A DNA stretch of 64,000 bases, from positions 930,001 through 994,000 of the forward strand of contig NZ_WQKZ01000001.1 in NCBI RefSeq assembly GCF_009755225.1. Direction: 5' to 3'. Made by a program: the position numbers and the translations under genes. Source of the stretch: Hymenobacter ginkgonis. Lineage in GTDB: Bacteria > Bacteroidota > Bacteroidia > Cytophagales > Hymenobacteraceae. How positions within the stretch are numbered: the first letter of the stretch is position 1; each line of letters opens with the position of its first letter. The notes under the pieces are model-generated. The model worked only from the letters and a program-made list of their open reading frames with translations, was not told the origin of the DNA and did no database searches. Positions 24,044-32,847 of this stretch are shown piece by piece.

Positions 24044-24887
24044 ATGCTTTCACTACTTGGCGCGACGTGCCCAGCCCGTCGATGCCCAGCTCCACCACGT
24101 CGCCGGGCTTGAGGTACACGGGCGGCTTAAAACCTAGCCCTACCCCCGCCGGCGTGCCCGTCGAGATGATGTCGCCGGGTAGCAGCGTCATAAACTGGCT
24201 GAGGTAGGAAATGAGGAAGGGAATCTTGAAAATGAGGTTGGCAGTAGTACCATCCTGCATGGGTTGGCCGTTCACGGTCAGCCACAAACGCAGGTTATTG
24301 ACGTCGCCGATTTCATCGGGGGTAGCTAGAAACGGGCCGACGGGCGCGAAGGTGTCGCAGCCCTTGCCCTTGTCCCAGGTGCCGCTGCGCTCCAGCTGAA
24401 ACTCGCGTTCCGACACGTCATTATGCAGCGTGTAGCCCGCGATATACGCCTGCGCATCAGCTTCTTCTACGTATGAGGCGAGCTTACCTATAACGACCGC
24501 CAGCTCCACTTCCCAGTCAGTTTTGGTCGAGTTCTTCGGAATGACAAGGTCGTCATTCGGCCCCACGTAGGCGGTGGTCGACTTCATGAAAAGCACCGGC
24601 TCGGGCGGGGGGGTAGCGCCGGTTTCGCGGGCGTGGTCGGCGTAATTCAGCCCAATGCACAGAATTTTGGAGGGCCGCGCCACGGGCGGGCCCAGGCGCT
24701 CGTCGGCGGCGAGCGGGGGTAGAGCGCCGGCATTGGCCTGCACAAACTCGGCGAGCCGTTGCAGGCCATTAGTCGCAAAAAAGTCTTCGGTATAATCTTG
24801 GCCAAAAGCCGAAACGTCGTAGCGCTGGTCGTGCAGCAGAATGCCGGGTTTCTCTTGGCCGGGCTGGCCGTAGCGAATGAGTTTCAT
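24030..24887 (-). CDS. Fumarylacetoacetate-hydrolase-family enzyme (2,4-diketo-3-deoxy-L-fuconate hydrolase type)
   Basis: 285 residues. The FAH fold is clear: CIGLNYADHARETG, metal ligands in TDWEVELAVVIG, YTLHNDVSEREFQ and GDIISTGTPAGVGLG. Members of this type cleave a C-C bond in acylpyruvates. In sugar-acid operons they convert 2,4-diketo-3-deoxy-L-fuconate (or L-rhamnonate) to pyruvate and L-lactate. The operon setting favours that reaction over fumarylacetoacetate or ureidoglycolate, but the sequence alone does not exclude other acylpyruvates. Confidence 0.87.
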   Translation of the reverse strand: MKLIRYGQPGQEKPGILLHDQRYDVSAFGQDYTEDFFATNGLQRLAEFVQANAGALPPLAADERLGPPVARPSKILCIGLNYADHARETGATPPPEPVLFMKSTTAYVGPNDDLVIPKNSTKTDWEVELAVVIGKLASYVEEADAQAYIAGYTLHNDVSEREFQLERSGTWDKGKGCDTFAPVGPFLATPDEIGDVNNLRLWLTVNGQPMQDGTTANLIFKIPFLISYLSQFMTLLPGDIISTGTPAGVGLGFKPPVYLKPGDVVELGIDGLGTSRQVVKAYGQN

Positions 24888-24896
24888 GAGTAGAAA

Positions 24897-25658
24897 TCAG
24901 GTGTTTAGCGTAATAAAGCCGCCATCGAGCGGGTAGTCGCAGCCCGTAACGAAACCGGCCTCGTCTGAGCACAGGTACAGGGCCAGGGTAGCAACTTCGG
25001 CGGGGGTGCCCATGCGGCCAATGGGCTGGCTGCGGGAGAGTTTCTCGAAGATTTCGGCTTCGCGGCCAGCGTAATTCTTCGCAATAAAGCCATCCACGAA
25101 GGGCGTGTGCACCCGCGCGGGCGAGATGCTGTTGCAGCGAATGTTACTACTGAGGTAGTCGCGAGCCACCGATAAGGTCATGGCGAAGATGGCGCCTTTG
25201 CTCATCGAATAGGCAAAGCGGTCGGTGAGGCCCACGTGCGCCGCAATGGAGGCCAGGTTCACAATGGCGCCGCCCTGCGCTTTCATCAGCGGCACGGCCG
25301 CAAACAGGCAGTTGTAGGCGCCCTTCACATTGACTTGGTACACGCGGTCGAAGTCGGCTTCGCTGGTCGTTTCGACAGTGCCGACGTGCGCGATGCCGGC
25401 ATTATTCACAAGCACATCGACCCAGCCAATGGCTTGAAAAGCAGCTACTACCTGCGCCTGCTGGCTGACGTCGGCGGCGTGCACGTGGGCCCTACCCCCG
25501 GCCTGCCGGATTTCGTCGGCCGCCTGCTGCCCAGCTTCGGCGTTTAGTTCGATGATGTGGACCTCCGCCCCTTGGCGGGCAAAGAGCAGCGCAATGGCCC
25601 GGCCAATGCCGCTGCCACCGCCCGTAATGACGGCGCGTTTTCCGGTTAAGCTAAACAT
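24897..25658 (-). CDS. SDR oxidoreductase, probable 2-keto-3-deoxy-L-fuconate dehydrogenase
   Basis: 253 residues. Complete classical SDR: TGGGSGIG (residues 11-18), NNAG, Ser in NLASIAAH, and the intact catalytic Tyr-Lys pair in FAYSMSKGAIFAMT. The ending FVTGCDYPLDGGFITLNT is typical. In the oxidative L-fucose route this enzyme oxidises 2-keto-3-deoxy-L-fuconate at C4, making the substrate for the hydrolase encoded 9 bp downstream. It starts 3 bp after the transporter stop, so the genes are tightly coupled. Confidence 0.85.
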   Translation of the reverse strand: MFSLTGKRAVITGGGSGIGRAIALLFARQGAEVHIIELNAEAGQQAADEIRQAGGRAHVHAADVSQQAQVVAAFQAIGWVDVLVNNAGIAHVGTVETTSEADFDRVYQVNVKGAYNCLFAAVPLMKAQGGAIVNLASIAAHVGLTDRFAYSMSKGAIFAMTLSVARDYLSSNIRCNSISPARVHTPFVDGFIAKNYAGREAEIFEKLSRSQPIGRMGTPAEVATLALYLCSDEAGFVTGCDYPLDGGFITLNT

Positions 25659-25661
25659 GCG

Positions 25662-26915
25662 TTAGTGAGCTGCGACGAGCTTGACAGATTTGACTTTGAG
25701 GTTTTGCAGCGCAAATAACAGCACTACCAAAAAGCACAGCGCCGGCACCACGTAGGCCACCTGGATGGTGCTGGCATCGGACACGCGCCCCGCAATAACC
25801 GGAAAAATAGCGCCGCCCACAATGGCCATAATTACCAGCGACGAGCCTTCTTTGGTTTTGGCGCCCAGCCCGCGAATGCTGAGCGAAAAAATAGTGGGAA
25901 ACATGATGGACATAAAAAATTCGACGCCCATTAGCGCGTACACCGAGGGCTTGCCGGGCAGCAGCACGGCCAGCAGCACCAGAAAAAAATTAACCAGACT
26001 GTACAACGCCAGCAGGCGCGCCGGGCGCACATACTGCATCAGCGCCGTGCCAATGAAGCGCCCCGCCGTGAAGCCCAGCAGCGCCCCCGACAGGTAGAGC
26101 GCCGCCGTTTTCTCCGCAATGCCCGCCACGCGCTCGGCAAAGCGAATGAAAAAACTGCTGACGCAGACCTGCGCTCCCACGTAGAAAAACTGCGCTACTA
26201 CCCCCAGCAAAAGGTTTTTTTCGCGCAATAGCGAGCCGCCCGCAATGCTGGCTTCGTCTTCTTCCACCAACTCGGGCAGGGGCGTGCGCAGCAGGGCCAA
26301 GGCCACCAGCAGCACTACCCCCCCAATAAGCAAGTAGGGTATTTGCACGGCTTGCGCCTCGTGGTTGAGGTAGGCCGCGAGCTGCGCGGGCGACATGGCG
26401 CCCTCCTGCGCGGCCGTCAGGCGCTGGCCCGACAAGATGAACATGCCGCCGAGCAGCGGCGCCAGCATGGCCGCCAACCCGTTAAACGATTGCGCAAAGT
26501 TGATGCGCCGGGCCGCCCCGTCGGGGTCGCCGAGCACGGTAATGTAGGGATTGGCCGCGGTTTCGAGAAAGGTGAGGCCGCAGGCAATGATGAAGAGCGC
26601 CGCCAGAAAAAAGGCGTACGAGCGAGCAGCTGCGGCGGGGTAAAACAAAAACGCGCCGGCCGCAAACAGCAGCAAGCCCACGATAATGCCCCCCTTGTAG
26701 CCAAAGCGTTTCATGAATTGCCCGGCCGGAATGGCCAGTAGAAAGTAGGCGATGTAGGAAGCGGAATCGATAAAGGCCGACTGCGCATCGGTGAGCTGGC
26801 AGGCTTTCTTGAGGTGCGGTATCAGAATCGGGTTCAGGTTCAGCGCGAAGCCCCACAGGAAGAACAGCGAGGTGATGAGACCAATGGCAAGCCGGTTGCT
26901 ACTGCGCGTAATCAT
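25662..26915 (-). CDS. fucP: MFS sugar:H+ symporter, FucP family
   Basis: 417 residues from ATG 26915 (MITRSSNRLAIGLITSLFFL). Twelve hydrophobic segments. The first helix carries FFLWGFALNLNPILIPHLKK, the FucP hallmark, and LTFLETAANPYITVLG is the equally typical fourth-helix motif. FucP-type carriers take up L-fucose with protons; relatives carry glucose or galactose or N-acetylglucosamine. As first gene of the operon it sets the substrate, and with the lactonase and hydrolase it supports L-fucose or a close 6-deoxy sugar. Promoter sequence upstream is not obvious. Confidence 0.88.
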   Translation of the reverse strand: MITRSSNRLAIGLITSLFFLWGFALNLNPILIPHLKKACQLTDAQSAFIDSASYIAYFLLAIPAGQFMKRFGYKGGIIVGLLLFAAGAFLFYPAAAARSYAFFLAALFIIACGLTFLETAANPYITVLGDPDGAARRINFAQSFNGLAAMLAPLLGGMFILSGQRLTAAQEGAMSPAQLAAYLNHEAQAVQIPYLLIGGVVLLVALALLRTPLPELVEEDEASIAGGSLLREKNLLLGVVAQFFYVGAQVCVSSFFIRFAERVAGIAEKTAALYLSGALLGFTAGRFIGTALMQYVRPARLLALYSLVNFFLVLLAVLLPGKPSVYALMGVEFFMSIMFPTIFSLSIRGLGAKTKEGSSLVIMAIVGGAIFPVIAGRVSDASTIQVAYVVPALCFLVVLLFALQNLKVKSVKLVAAH

Positions 26916-27030
26916 GGGGTGGGGGTAGGGAACAGAAGGAAGCTCGCACGAGGCCCGAATAGGCCAATGCGCCGCCACCCAAGTTGGGCAACGGCGCATT
27001 GATAAACAAGAAGATAGACAAATCGCTTGG

Positions 27031-27465
27031 TTATTTTAGCGGGTCGAAGGCGCCGACCCAGGCGTTGTTCTGCACCAAGCTGGGGTTGTTGTCGATGGCC
27101 GATTGCGGAATGGCAAAGAAGTAGTAAGCCGGCAGCCAGTTGATGGTGTACTTGGTATCGAGCTGCTTGAAGGTGATGGTGAAGTAGTTGGTATAAGCCA
27201 GGTCGAGGTTCTCGTTGTCGCGGGTGGTAGCGAAATCGGCAGGCATAGCCGTGGTTTTCAAGTTGATAAAGGCCCCTATTCGGCACTTGCCATCGAGGGT
27301 GCTCTCGGTTTTTTTCCAGCGCCGCAAAGCCCAGAAGCGCTTGCCCTCGAAGGCAAACTCAAGCCGCCGCTCGTAGAAAATGGCGTTGAACATCTGGGTG
27401 CGGGTCATGCCGGCTTGCAAGCCGTAGTTGCCATCGCGTGCGAAAAACCATTGCGAAACGACTAA
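27031..27465 (-). pseudogene. Truncated SusD/RagB outer-membrane lipoprotein, C-terminal remnant
   Basis: An open frame of 145 codons with no acceptable start, preceded by an in-frame TAA at 27466-27468. The sequence is the C-terminal quarter of a SusD protein: GNYGLQAGMTRTQM, then IFYERRLEFAFEGKRFWALR and RWKK, ending in YFFAIPQSAIDNNP. Full SusD proteins have about 500-600 residues with a lipoprotein signal, all missing here, and no SusC partner is near. It sits directly upstream of the fucose operon, so it is probably a leftover of a glycan-uptake locus that once fed that operon. Confidence 0.85.
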
Positions 27466-27753
27466 TTAGCCGAAAGGGCTCGTAGGTGCTATCGATTACG
27501 CAGGTAGCATAGCGCACAGGCTACCTGGAAATGCCGCGTACGTGAGCTGGATAAGTGAGCAGAAACAGGTTATAAAGATTAAAACCTGGGACCCGCAGCC
27601 TATCCTGGCTTTTGGCATCTTCTTGTAGGCTATTAGCCTAGCTGGCCTGCTAGCTCGGAAAACCAAGCAGTTTTCAGGCAATCGACACAACGAGATAGAA
27701 GTTCCTCTCAGTAGGCCAGGCCAAGCTAGGGCTGGTACTGGGCTCACCTTTTA

Positions 27754-28428
27754 TCAGGCCGTGAGCAGGGCCGTATTTAAAAACTCGACCCACGGCCGCG
27801 CCGCTTGAATGCCGGCTACTACGCGCTCGATAAAGTCGGGCGCCAGCACCTCGGCATCCGAAAATAGGCGCCCTACCCCATAGCTTTTGAGCTTGAGCCA
27901 GGGCAAGTCGGGGTCGGTGGCGGCGTAGCCACGGGGCGGGCGCGTTAGTTGCTCGCCGCTCATATCTAAGCCGGTAGGGAAGTGGCTGCGCAAAAGCGCA
28001 TCTTCGAGCAGGCGGTGAAACCCGGCGCTGTCGTAGTGAATTTCTTGCCGGATGGCGGCCAGTTCGGGTGGGGTAGGCGTAAAGCGTCCCGCCCGCAGCC
28101 ACGAGCCGCCCCCCGGCATCAGGGCCAGAAAATAGCCGGCGCGCAACGCATGCCGCCCGCCCGGCACTAGCCCCGCGCCCAGGCGGCGCTTGTAAGGTTC
28201 GGGGTCAGTTTGGCTGCGGTCGTTTTTATGGAGCCGAAAGAGTACTTGCGCCGGCGTAAGGCCCGCTAGCTCGGGGGCGATGGGCGTGGCCTGGCGCAGC
28301 ACTTGCGTCACGAGTTCGGCAAACGTGTCGCGGGCGCGCAAGTAGTCGGCGCGGTGGGCCTGCATCCAGGCCGTATTGTTGTTAGCCGCCAGGCGGCGCA
28401 AAAAATCCAGTACGAAAGCCAGGTCCAT
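27754..28428 (-). CDS. DUF2461 family protein
   Basis: 224 residues. The family pattern is clear: N-terminal FLRRLAANNNTAWMQAHRADYLRA (usually NNnReWF), then QVLFRLHKNDRSQTDPEPYKRRLGAG, GYFLALMPGGGSWLRAGRF and the C-terminal basic segment. Function is unknown; these are cytoplasmic proteins found across bacteria and fungi. It lies 35 bp upstream of the next minus-strand boundary with the MOSC gene (28464), so it is probably the second gene of a MOSC-DUF2461 unit. No catalytic residues can be assigned. Confidence 0.85.
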   Translation of the reverse strand: MDLAFVLDFLRRLAANNNTAWMQAHRADYLRARDTFAELVTQVLRQATPIAPELAGLTPAQVLFRLHKNDRSQTDPEPYKRRLGAGLVPGGRHALRAGYFLALMPGGGSWLRAGRFTPTPPELAAIRQEIHYDSAGFHRLLEDALLRSHFPTGLDMSGEQLTRPPRGYAATDPDLPWLKLKSYGVGRLFSDAEVLAPDFIERVVAGIQAARPWVEFLNTALLTA

Positions 28429-28463
28429 GCCAGGCCTTAACGCAACTAGGGGGGGTAGGGGTT

Positions 28464-29291
28464 CTAGGCCAGTTCCAAGGTGTCGCCCACTTGGATGAGG
28501 CCGCTAGGGGGCCCCGTCACGTTCTGGCCAAAGAGCACTTTGCTGCCTTGCTTGCGGTAGGTGGCCAGCGTGCGCAGTGGCTCGCTGCTGGGGTTTTTCT
28601 GGGCCGTGGCCTGGTCGATGGTGGTGACGACGCAGCGCCCGCAGCCTCGCACCGCCCGAAAGGCGTGGCCCGCAATCTGAAAATTGCCCCAACTCATTTC
28701 TGCATCGGCCGCTACCCCACTCACCACCAGGTTGGGCCGGAAGCGGTCCATGGGTACAGGCTCGGCAAGCTGGGCATTGAGCTTGGCCAACGATTCTTCA
28801 CTGGCCAGCAGGTAGGGGTAGCCATCGGCGAAGCTAACGAGCGTGCCGGCAGGGTTCAGCTCGGGCTTGTCGGGCTCGACTTCGCGGCGCACCATATCCG
28901 ACATGTACACCAGCTTGCATGCGCGGTTGAGGGCCAGGCTGAGCCACTCGTCGGCTTCGGGCGCGCCGCGCCAGGCAAATACCATATCGTCCCAGATGGT
29001 GACAAACAAGGTTTTATCGGGGCTGGCTACGAAAGGCACGTAGAGCGGCAGCAGCTCGGGCCGCTGGCGGTGGCGCAGCAAAAACCCATTGTGGGCAGCC
29101 TCCACGGCCAGCAGCGCCATCTCGGCGTGCTCGCGCTGGGTAAGAAAGCGGTTTTGGGCATCTACTACCAGCCAGCGGCGGTCGTGGCGCAGGCCCTGCG
29201 GCGTGAGCTCGGCGGCCGGCAAACTAATGCCCCCAAGCGACTTAACAGGATAAATAAATAGACCGGTGAGCGTAGGCAAGGGGGTAGGCAT
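28464..29291 (-). CDS. MOSC-domain molybdoenzyme (mARC/YcbX-like)
   Basis: 275 residues. The N-terminal MOSC_N beta-barrel (LTGLFIYPVKSLGGISLPAAEL, then LRHDRRWLVVD) is followed by the MOSC domain. The cofactor-binding Cys is in GCGRCVVTTID, the equivalent of the molybdenum-ligating cysteine of mARC and YcbX. Such enzymes reduce N-hydroxylated compounds such as N-hydroxylaminopurine using electrons from a partner reductase. This one has no fused 2Fe-2S ferredoxin domain, so the partner must be separate. A -7 promoter box lies 5 nt before the ATG. Confidence 0.9.
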   Translation of the reverse strand: MPTPLPTLTGLFIYPVKSLGGISLPAAELTPQGLRHDRRWLVVDAQNRFLTQREHAEMALLAVEAAHNGFLLRHRQRPELLPLYVPFVASPDKTLFVTIWDDMVFAWRGAPEADEWLSLALNRACKLVYMSDMVRREVEPDKPELNPAGTLVSFADGYPYLLASEESLAKLNAQLAEPVPMDRFRPNLVVSGVAADAEMSWGNFQIAGHAFRAVRGCGRCVVTTIDQATAQKNPSSEPLRTLATYRKQGSKVLFGQNVTGPPSGLIQVGDTLELA

Positions 29292-29296
29292 ATGAG

Positions 29297-29304
29297 CAAA
29301 GTTA
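29297..29304 (-). promoter_or_regulatory. Promoter -7 box for MOSC gene
   Basis: TAACTTTG on the minus strand, 5 nt upstream of the ATG at 29291, suggesting a leaderless or nearly leaderless transcript. Confidence 0.5.
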
Positions 29305-29364
29305 GGGCTTAAAAAGAACGTCGGGCTTCCCGTAAGGAGGTCCGACGTTCTTTTTAAGCCCTAA
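29302..29364. terminator. 23-bp perfect inverted repeat / terminator after yitT-like gene
   Basis: Arms 29302-29324 and 29342-29364 are perfectly complementary (TTAGGGCTTAAAAAGAACGT plus CGG) with a 17-nt loop. The centre has AAAAAGAACGTCGG, sharing GAACGTC with the intergenic hairpin family. T5 on either side of the stem allows termination in both directions. Its left arm overlaps the MOSC -7 box. Confidence 0.8.
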
Positions 29365-29379
29365 TTGCAAAGGCAACGC

Positions 29380-30384
29380 CTAGTGCAGCGCTCGCTTTTT
29401 TACCATGCCGCCTTTGGCATCGTTTACGCTGTGCATAATGATGAAAGCTCTGGGGTCGAGTTGGTTAACTTCGGTCGTGACCTGCGATACCTCTAGGCGC
29501 GTGACCACCGTAAACACAATGTCGATGGGGCTGGGCTGCTCGCCGCGCGAGCCGTAGCCGCGGTGGCCGGCGTATACCGTAACGCCCCGGCCCAGGCGCT
29601 CGGTGAGGGCGCGCCGGATGGCGTCGCTGTGTTCGGAAATAATAGTAACGCCGGTATATTCTTCAATGCCATTGACCACAAACTCAATGGTTTTGGACGC
29701 GGCCAGGTAGGTAAGAATGGAATAGAGCGCCGTGGGAACGGATATCACCAAGGCGACGATAATAAAAATTAAGATATTGAGCACCAGTACAAAGTCGCCT
29801 ACGCTTAGGCTGGCTTTGCGGCTGAGGTACACGGCCAGAATTTCGGTGCCATCGAGTACGCCGCCGCCGCGCATGGCCAGGCCAATGCCGGCGCCCAGGA
29901 AGAAGCCACCAAACACGGCAATCAGCATTTTATCCTGCGTGACGACCGGGAAGTGCACCACCTCAATCACTACGGCCAGCGCCAGAATGGCGCCCAGCGC
30001 CCGCACCGCAAAGCTCCTACCCAACTGCTGGTAGCCCAACCAGATAAACGGCAGGTTGAGCGCAACCAGGTAGACCGACAAAGGCAGGTGGCCAGGGGTG
30101 AGCCGGGCCGCCAGCAGCGAAATGCCCGTGACGCCACCATCAAACAAGCCGTTGGGCAGAATGAAGGCTTCGAGCGCGAGCGCCGCCGAAAAAACGCCCG
30201 CTACCAGGTAAAGCAGGTTGCGGATTTCCGATTTTAGCCACGACTCGGCTGGGCCGGTAGGCGGGTTCAGGTGGGCATCGGCAATGGCCGGATGATTGGT
30301 AATAGCGGCGTCCGACGCCGGTGCGGCGGCTGGGCTAGCCCGTAGCCGCCGCAGGCGTTCTAAGATGAATAATTGAGGAAGCAT
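29380..30384 (-). CDS. YitT-family membrane protein (DUF161/DUF2179)
   Basis: 334 residues. An extended N-terminal cytoplasmic stretch of about 50 residues is followed by five or six transmembrane helices (from LLYLVAGVFSAALALEAFIL) with the repeated GG-(V/I)-x-G-(I/T) motifs LPNGLFDGGVTGISLL and MRGGGVLDGTEILAVYL. A C-terminal soluble DUF2179 domain (VTIISEHSDAIRRALTERLGRGVTVYAG, then IDIVFTVV) is present. YitT proteins are uncharacterised inner-membrane proteins, perhaps transporters regulated by the soluble domain. It follows the subtilase gene promoter side and ends at a long hairpin. Confidence 0.9.
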   Translation of the reverse strand: MLPQLFILERLRRLRASPAAAPASDAAITNHPAIADAHLNPPTGPAESWLKSEIRNLLYLVAGVFSAALALEAFILPNGLFDGGVTGISLLAARLTPGHLPLSVYLVALNLPFIWLGYQQLGRSFAVRALGAILALAVVIEVVHFPVVTQDKMLIAVFGGFFLGAGIGLAMRGGGVLDGTEILAVYLSRKASLSVGDFVLVLNILIFIIVALVISVPTALYSILTYLAASKTIEFVVNGIEEYTGVTIISEHSDAIRRALTERLGRGVTVYAGHRGYGSRGEQPSPIDIVFTVVTRLEVSQVTTEVNQLDPRAFIIMHSVNDAKGGMVKKRALH

Positions 30385-30421
30385 GCCTCAACTTACGCAA
30401 AAAATCAACCTGGCGCCGAAG

Positions 30422-32134
30422 CTAGGGCTTCTTGGTTGCCTCGGTTTGGGCTGCTAGCTGTAGGGCTGCGTACAAATCGACAATGCCGCCAGTGGCCGAA
30501 AGCGTAGCGAAATCCGCTTTCTTACCCTTCTCGCCGGGCACCAGCACCAGCGTATGGTGTACCTGCGCCGACTGCCGAATAATGCGCTTGAGGTCGACGG
30601 CCGTGAGGCTGGGGTAATACGACTTGAGCACGGCCGCTACCCCCGCCGTCACGGGCGAGGCCATGCTGGTGCCGCTTTCCGAGCCGTATTTATTGCCGGG
30701 CAGTGTGGAGTAGATGCCCACGCCGGGCGCAAATACATCGACTTGGCGCTTAGAGTAATTCGAGAAGCTGGCGGTCAGGTTCTCATCGTCCTGCGGGCCC
30801 GAAGCGCCGACAGTCAGCAAGTTGGGTGGCACCGTGCCATCGAGGTAAAACGAGGCGGGGTAGTGGGGGATGACGTCGAGGTTATCGTCTTCATTGCCCG
30901 CAGCGTGCACCAGCAGCACGTTTTTGCTGGCGGCGTACTTGTAGGCCGCTTCCACGGCCGGGCGCTGGGGCGAGAACTCCTTGCCAAAGCTCATATTGAT
31001 AATCTGCGCCCCGTTGTCGACGGCGTAGCGGATGGCGTTGGCCACGTCCTTATCGCGTTCGTCGCCGTTGGGCACGGCGCGTACGCTCATTACCTGCACG
31101 GGAGCCGCGGCAATGCCTTGTACCCCCAGGTTATTCGTGCGCACCGCGGCAATGATGCCGGCCACGTGGGTGCCGTGCAGCGCGTCGGGGCCCGTCACGT
31201 CGTTGTTGCCGTAGTTGCGCTGCGTAACGTCGTCGGGGTTGTCCTTCACAATGTCGGCGCGGGCATTGAATTTGGTATTCAGGCTGTAGTCGAGCTGCTC
31301 ACGCTGGTCTTTCAGCTCCGTGCCAATTTCGGCCAGCAAGGCGTCGGTGTCGCCGATGCCGCCCTGCTTCATGTTCTGGTAGAGCGAGAGCAACAGGCCA
31401 CCGCCCTCCGCCTCGGGAAGCTTGGCGGCTGCTTGGCGCATAGTAGCCGTATCGAGGCGGGTTACGCCCAGCTTCTGCTTGAGCATGGAGGTCATTTCCG
31501 TGAGCGGGCCGCTTATCTGCTCGCCCTGCTGCAACTCCTCCGTAAGCTCTTTGCGCTTGGCGTCGTAGGCTTTTTTGGCCTTGAGGTACGTGGCGTAGTC
31601 GGCCTTGTCGGCGGCTTTCACTTGGGCGGCGGTTTTGCCCGCGAAGCGCGGCCCCAGCTTGGCCACCACGCGAGTCACTTCGAGGGTTTCGACCGAGATA
31701 TTGCGGCCATCCTTACCCCCCAAAAAATTCCAGCCGTGCACGTCGTCGATGTAGCCATTCTTATCGTCGTCGATGCCATTGCCCGGAATTTCGCCGGGGT
31801 TGCGCCACAGCACAGGCTTGAGGTCGACGTGCGCCGTGTCGATGCCCGAGTCGATAACGGCCACCACTACGGCCGTGGGCACGCGGCCCTTCAGCAGCTC
31901 GGCGTAGGCGCGGGTAGTGCCGGTGCCGGGCGTTTTATCCAGCTGCGGGTCGCGCAGATACCACTGAGCGGCAGCGGCTTCGGCCACGGTAGGCCCGGCG
32001 GGCGTGGTGGTAGTGGCGGGTGCCGCCGCGTCCGGAATAACGGGGGTAGATTGGGCCACGGCCAGGGTGGCGGGTAGGGCAAGGGAGGTAGCCAGCGCTA
32101 GGCGCGGCCAGGTAGCAAGTCGGTTGGAAAGCAT
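30422..32134 (-). CDS. Exported S8 subtilisin-like serine protease
   Basis: 570 residues from ATG 32134 (MLSNRLATWPRLALATSLAL), which gives a signal peptide ending near AVAQ. Catalytic triad: Asp95 in AVIDSGIDTAHVDL, His320 in LHGTHVAGI, Ser490 in SGTSMASPV; the oxyanion Asn is in HAAGNEDD. Between Asp and His is a helical insertion of about 170 residues (from VTRVVAKLGPRFAGKTAAQV onward), unusual for subtilisin but seen in some Bacteroidota S8 proteases. It ends shortly after the catalytic domain with no Por-type sorting domain, so it is probably periplasmic. Confidence 0.93.
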   Translation of the reverse strand: MLSNRLATWPRLALATSLALPATLAVAQSTPVIPDAAAPATTTTPAGPTVAEAAAAQWYLRDPQLDKTPGTGTTRAYAELLKGRVPTAVVVAVIDSGIDTAHVDLKPVLWRNPGEIPGNGIDDDKNGYIDDVHGWNFLGGKDGRNISVETLEVTRVVAKLGPRFAGKTAAQVKAADKADYATYLKAKKAYDAKRKELTEELQQGEQISGPLTEMTSMLKQKLGVTRLDTATMRQAAAKLPEAEGGGLLLSLYQNMKQGGIGDTDALLAEIGTELKDQREQLDYSLNTKFNARADIVKDNPDDVTQRNYGNNDVTGPDALHGTHVAGIIAAVRTNNLGVQGIAAAPVQVMSVRAVPNGDERDKDVANAIRYAVDNGAQIINMSFGKEFSPQRPAVEAAYKYAASKNVLLVHAAGNEDDNLDVIPHYPASFYLDGTVPPNLLTVGASGPQDDENLTASFSNYSKRQVDVFAPGVGIYSTLPGNKYGSESGTSMASPVTAGVAAVLKSYYPSLTAVDLKRIIRQSAQVHHTLVLVPGEKGKKADFATLSATGGIVDLYAALQLAAQTEATKKP

Positions 32135-32258
32135 CAGCAATAATAAAGGCGGCCTCAAAACGGCCGCATAGGTATAGACGCAACGGGGCGGGTAGGCGTT
32201 GCGCCCAGCCACGGGTGGGCTGCGCCGCAGCATAACCCGCGCCAGCGCCCCGGCGTAC

Positions 32259-32266
32259 CAAAGATA
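32259..32266 (-). promoter_or_regulatory. Promoter -7 box for subtilase gene
   Basis: TATCTTTG on the minus strand, a perfect TAnnTTTG, giving a leader of about 120 nt before the ATG at 32134. Confidence 0.5.
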
Positions 32267-32285
32267 TAGCCATTATTCCCTGCTC

Positions 32286-32813
32286 ATGCCTACCCTTGCC
32301 CCCGCCGAACTCTCGCGCCAGCTGCGCCTCGGCCATAGCCCCGACCTTACCCGCCGCCGCTGGATAATCGGTCTTTCGTTTGTAACGGCGGTGGCCGGCC
32401 AAATCGTGACGCTCTACCAGACGGGCATCATTTCGCACCTACCCGACCCGCCCCTCGCTGTATTCGATTCTGATAAAGTAGACGCCTCCGACTACGCCTA
32501 CAAGCGCCTGCAAATGCCCGACGCGCCGGCCATGATTATCACGGCTGGCATCACGGCTACGCTGGCTTCGGCGGGCGGCCAGGAGCGGGCTACGCAGCAG
32601 CCTTGGCTACCAGTTGCGCTGCTCGGCAAAACCCTTATCGACCTGGTTACCAATGTGCAGCTAGGCCGCGAAGAGTGGCAAGAGAACAAAAAGCTCTGCT
32701 TTTACTGCCAGGCCAGTACGGTGGCCGCCACCGCAACGGCCATCCTGGCCGTGCCCGAAGCCATTAAGGCTATCAAAACACTGCTGGGTAAAAAAGGCTC
32801 GGCTGCGAAGTAG
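32286..32813 (+). CDS. VKOR-like membrane protein
   Basis: 175 residues from ATG 32286 (MPTLAPAELSRQLRLGHSPD). Hydrophobic segments lie near residues 27-47, 78-98 and 140-160. A CxxC pair in KLCFYCQA precedes the last one, as in the vitamin K epoxide reductase/DsbB-like fold, and the conserved block LPDPPLAVFDSDKVDASDYAY is typical of the small VKOR-like proteins of Hymenobacteraceae. A role in disulfide or quinone redox chemistry is inferred. The second Cys pair of full VKOR proteins is not seen, so the activity is uncertain. Confidence 0.7.
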   Translation: MPTLAPAELSRQLRLGHSPDLTRRRWIIGLSFVTAVAGQIVTLYQTGIISHLPDPPLAVFDSDKVDASDYAYKRLQMPDAPAMIITAGITATLASAGGQERATQQPWLPVALLGKTLIDLVTNVQLGREEWQENKKLCFYCQASTVAATATAILAVPEAIKAIKTLLGKKGSAAK

Positions 32814-32847
32814 GGGGTAGGGAAGTGCAGCCAGCTTAGCGGCTCGG

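Noticed and set aside
27469..27753. Possible 5' remainder of the SusD gene upstream of the remnant
   Set aside because: Translating the minus-strand frames gives no SusD-like motif, so the break appears complete near 27465.
30554..32077. Open frame of 507 codons on the plus strand opposite the subtilase gene
   Set aside because: Shadow of the S8 protease coding strand; no recognisable motif, strange His/Arg/Gly composition.
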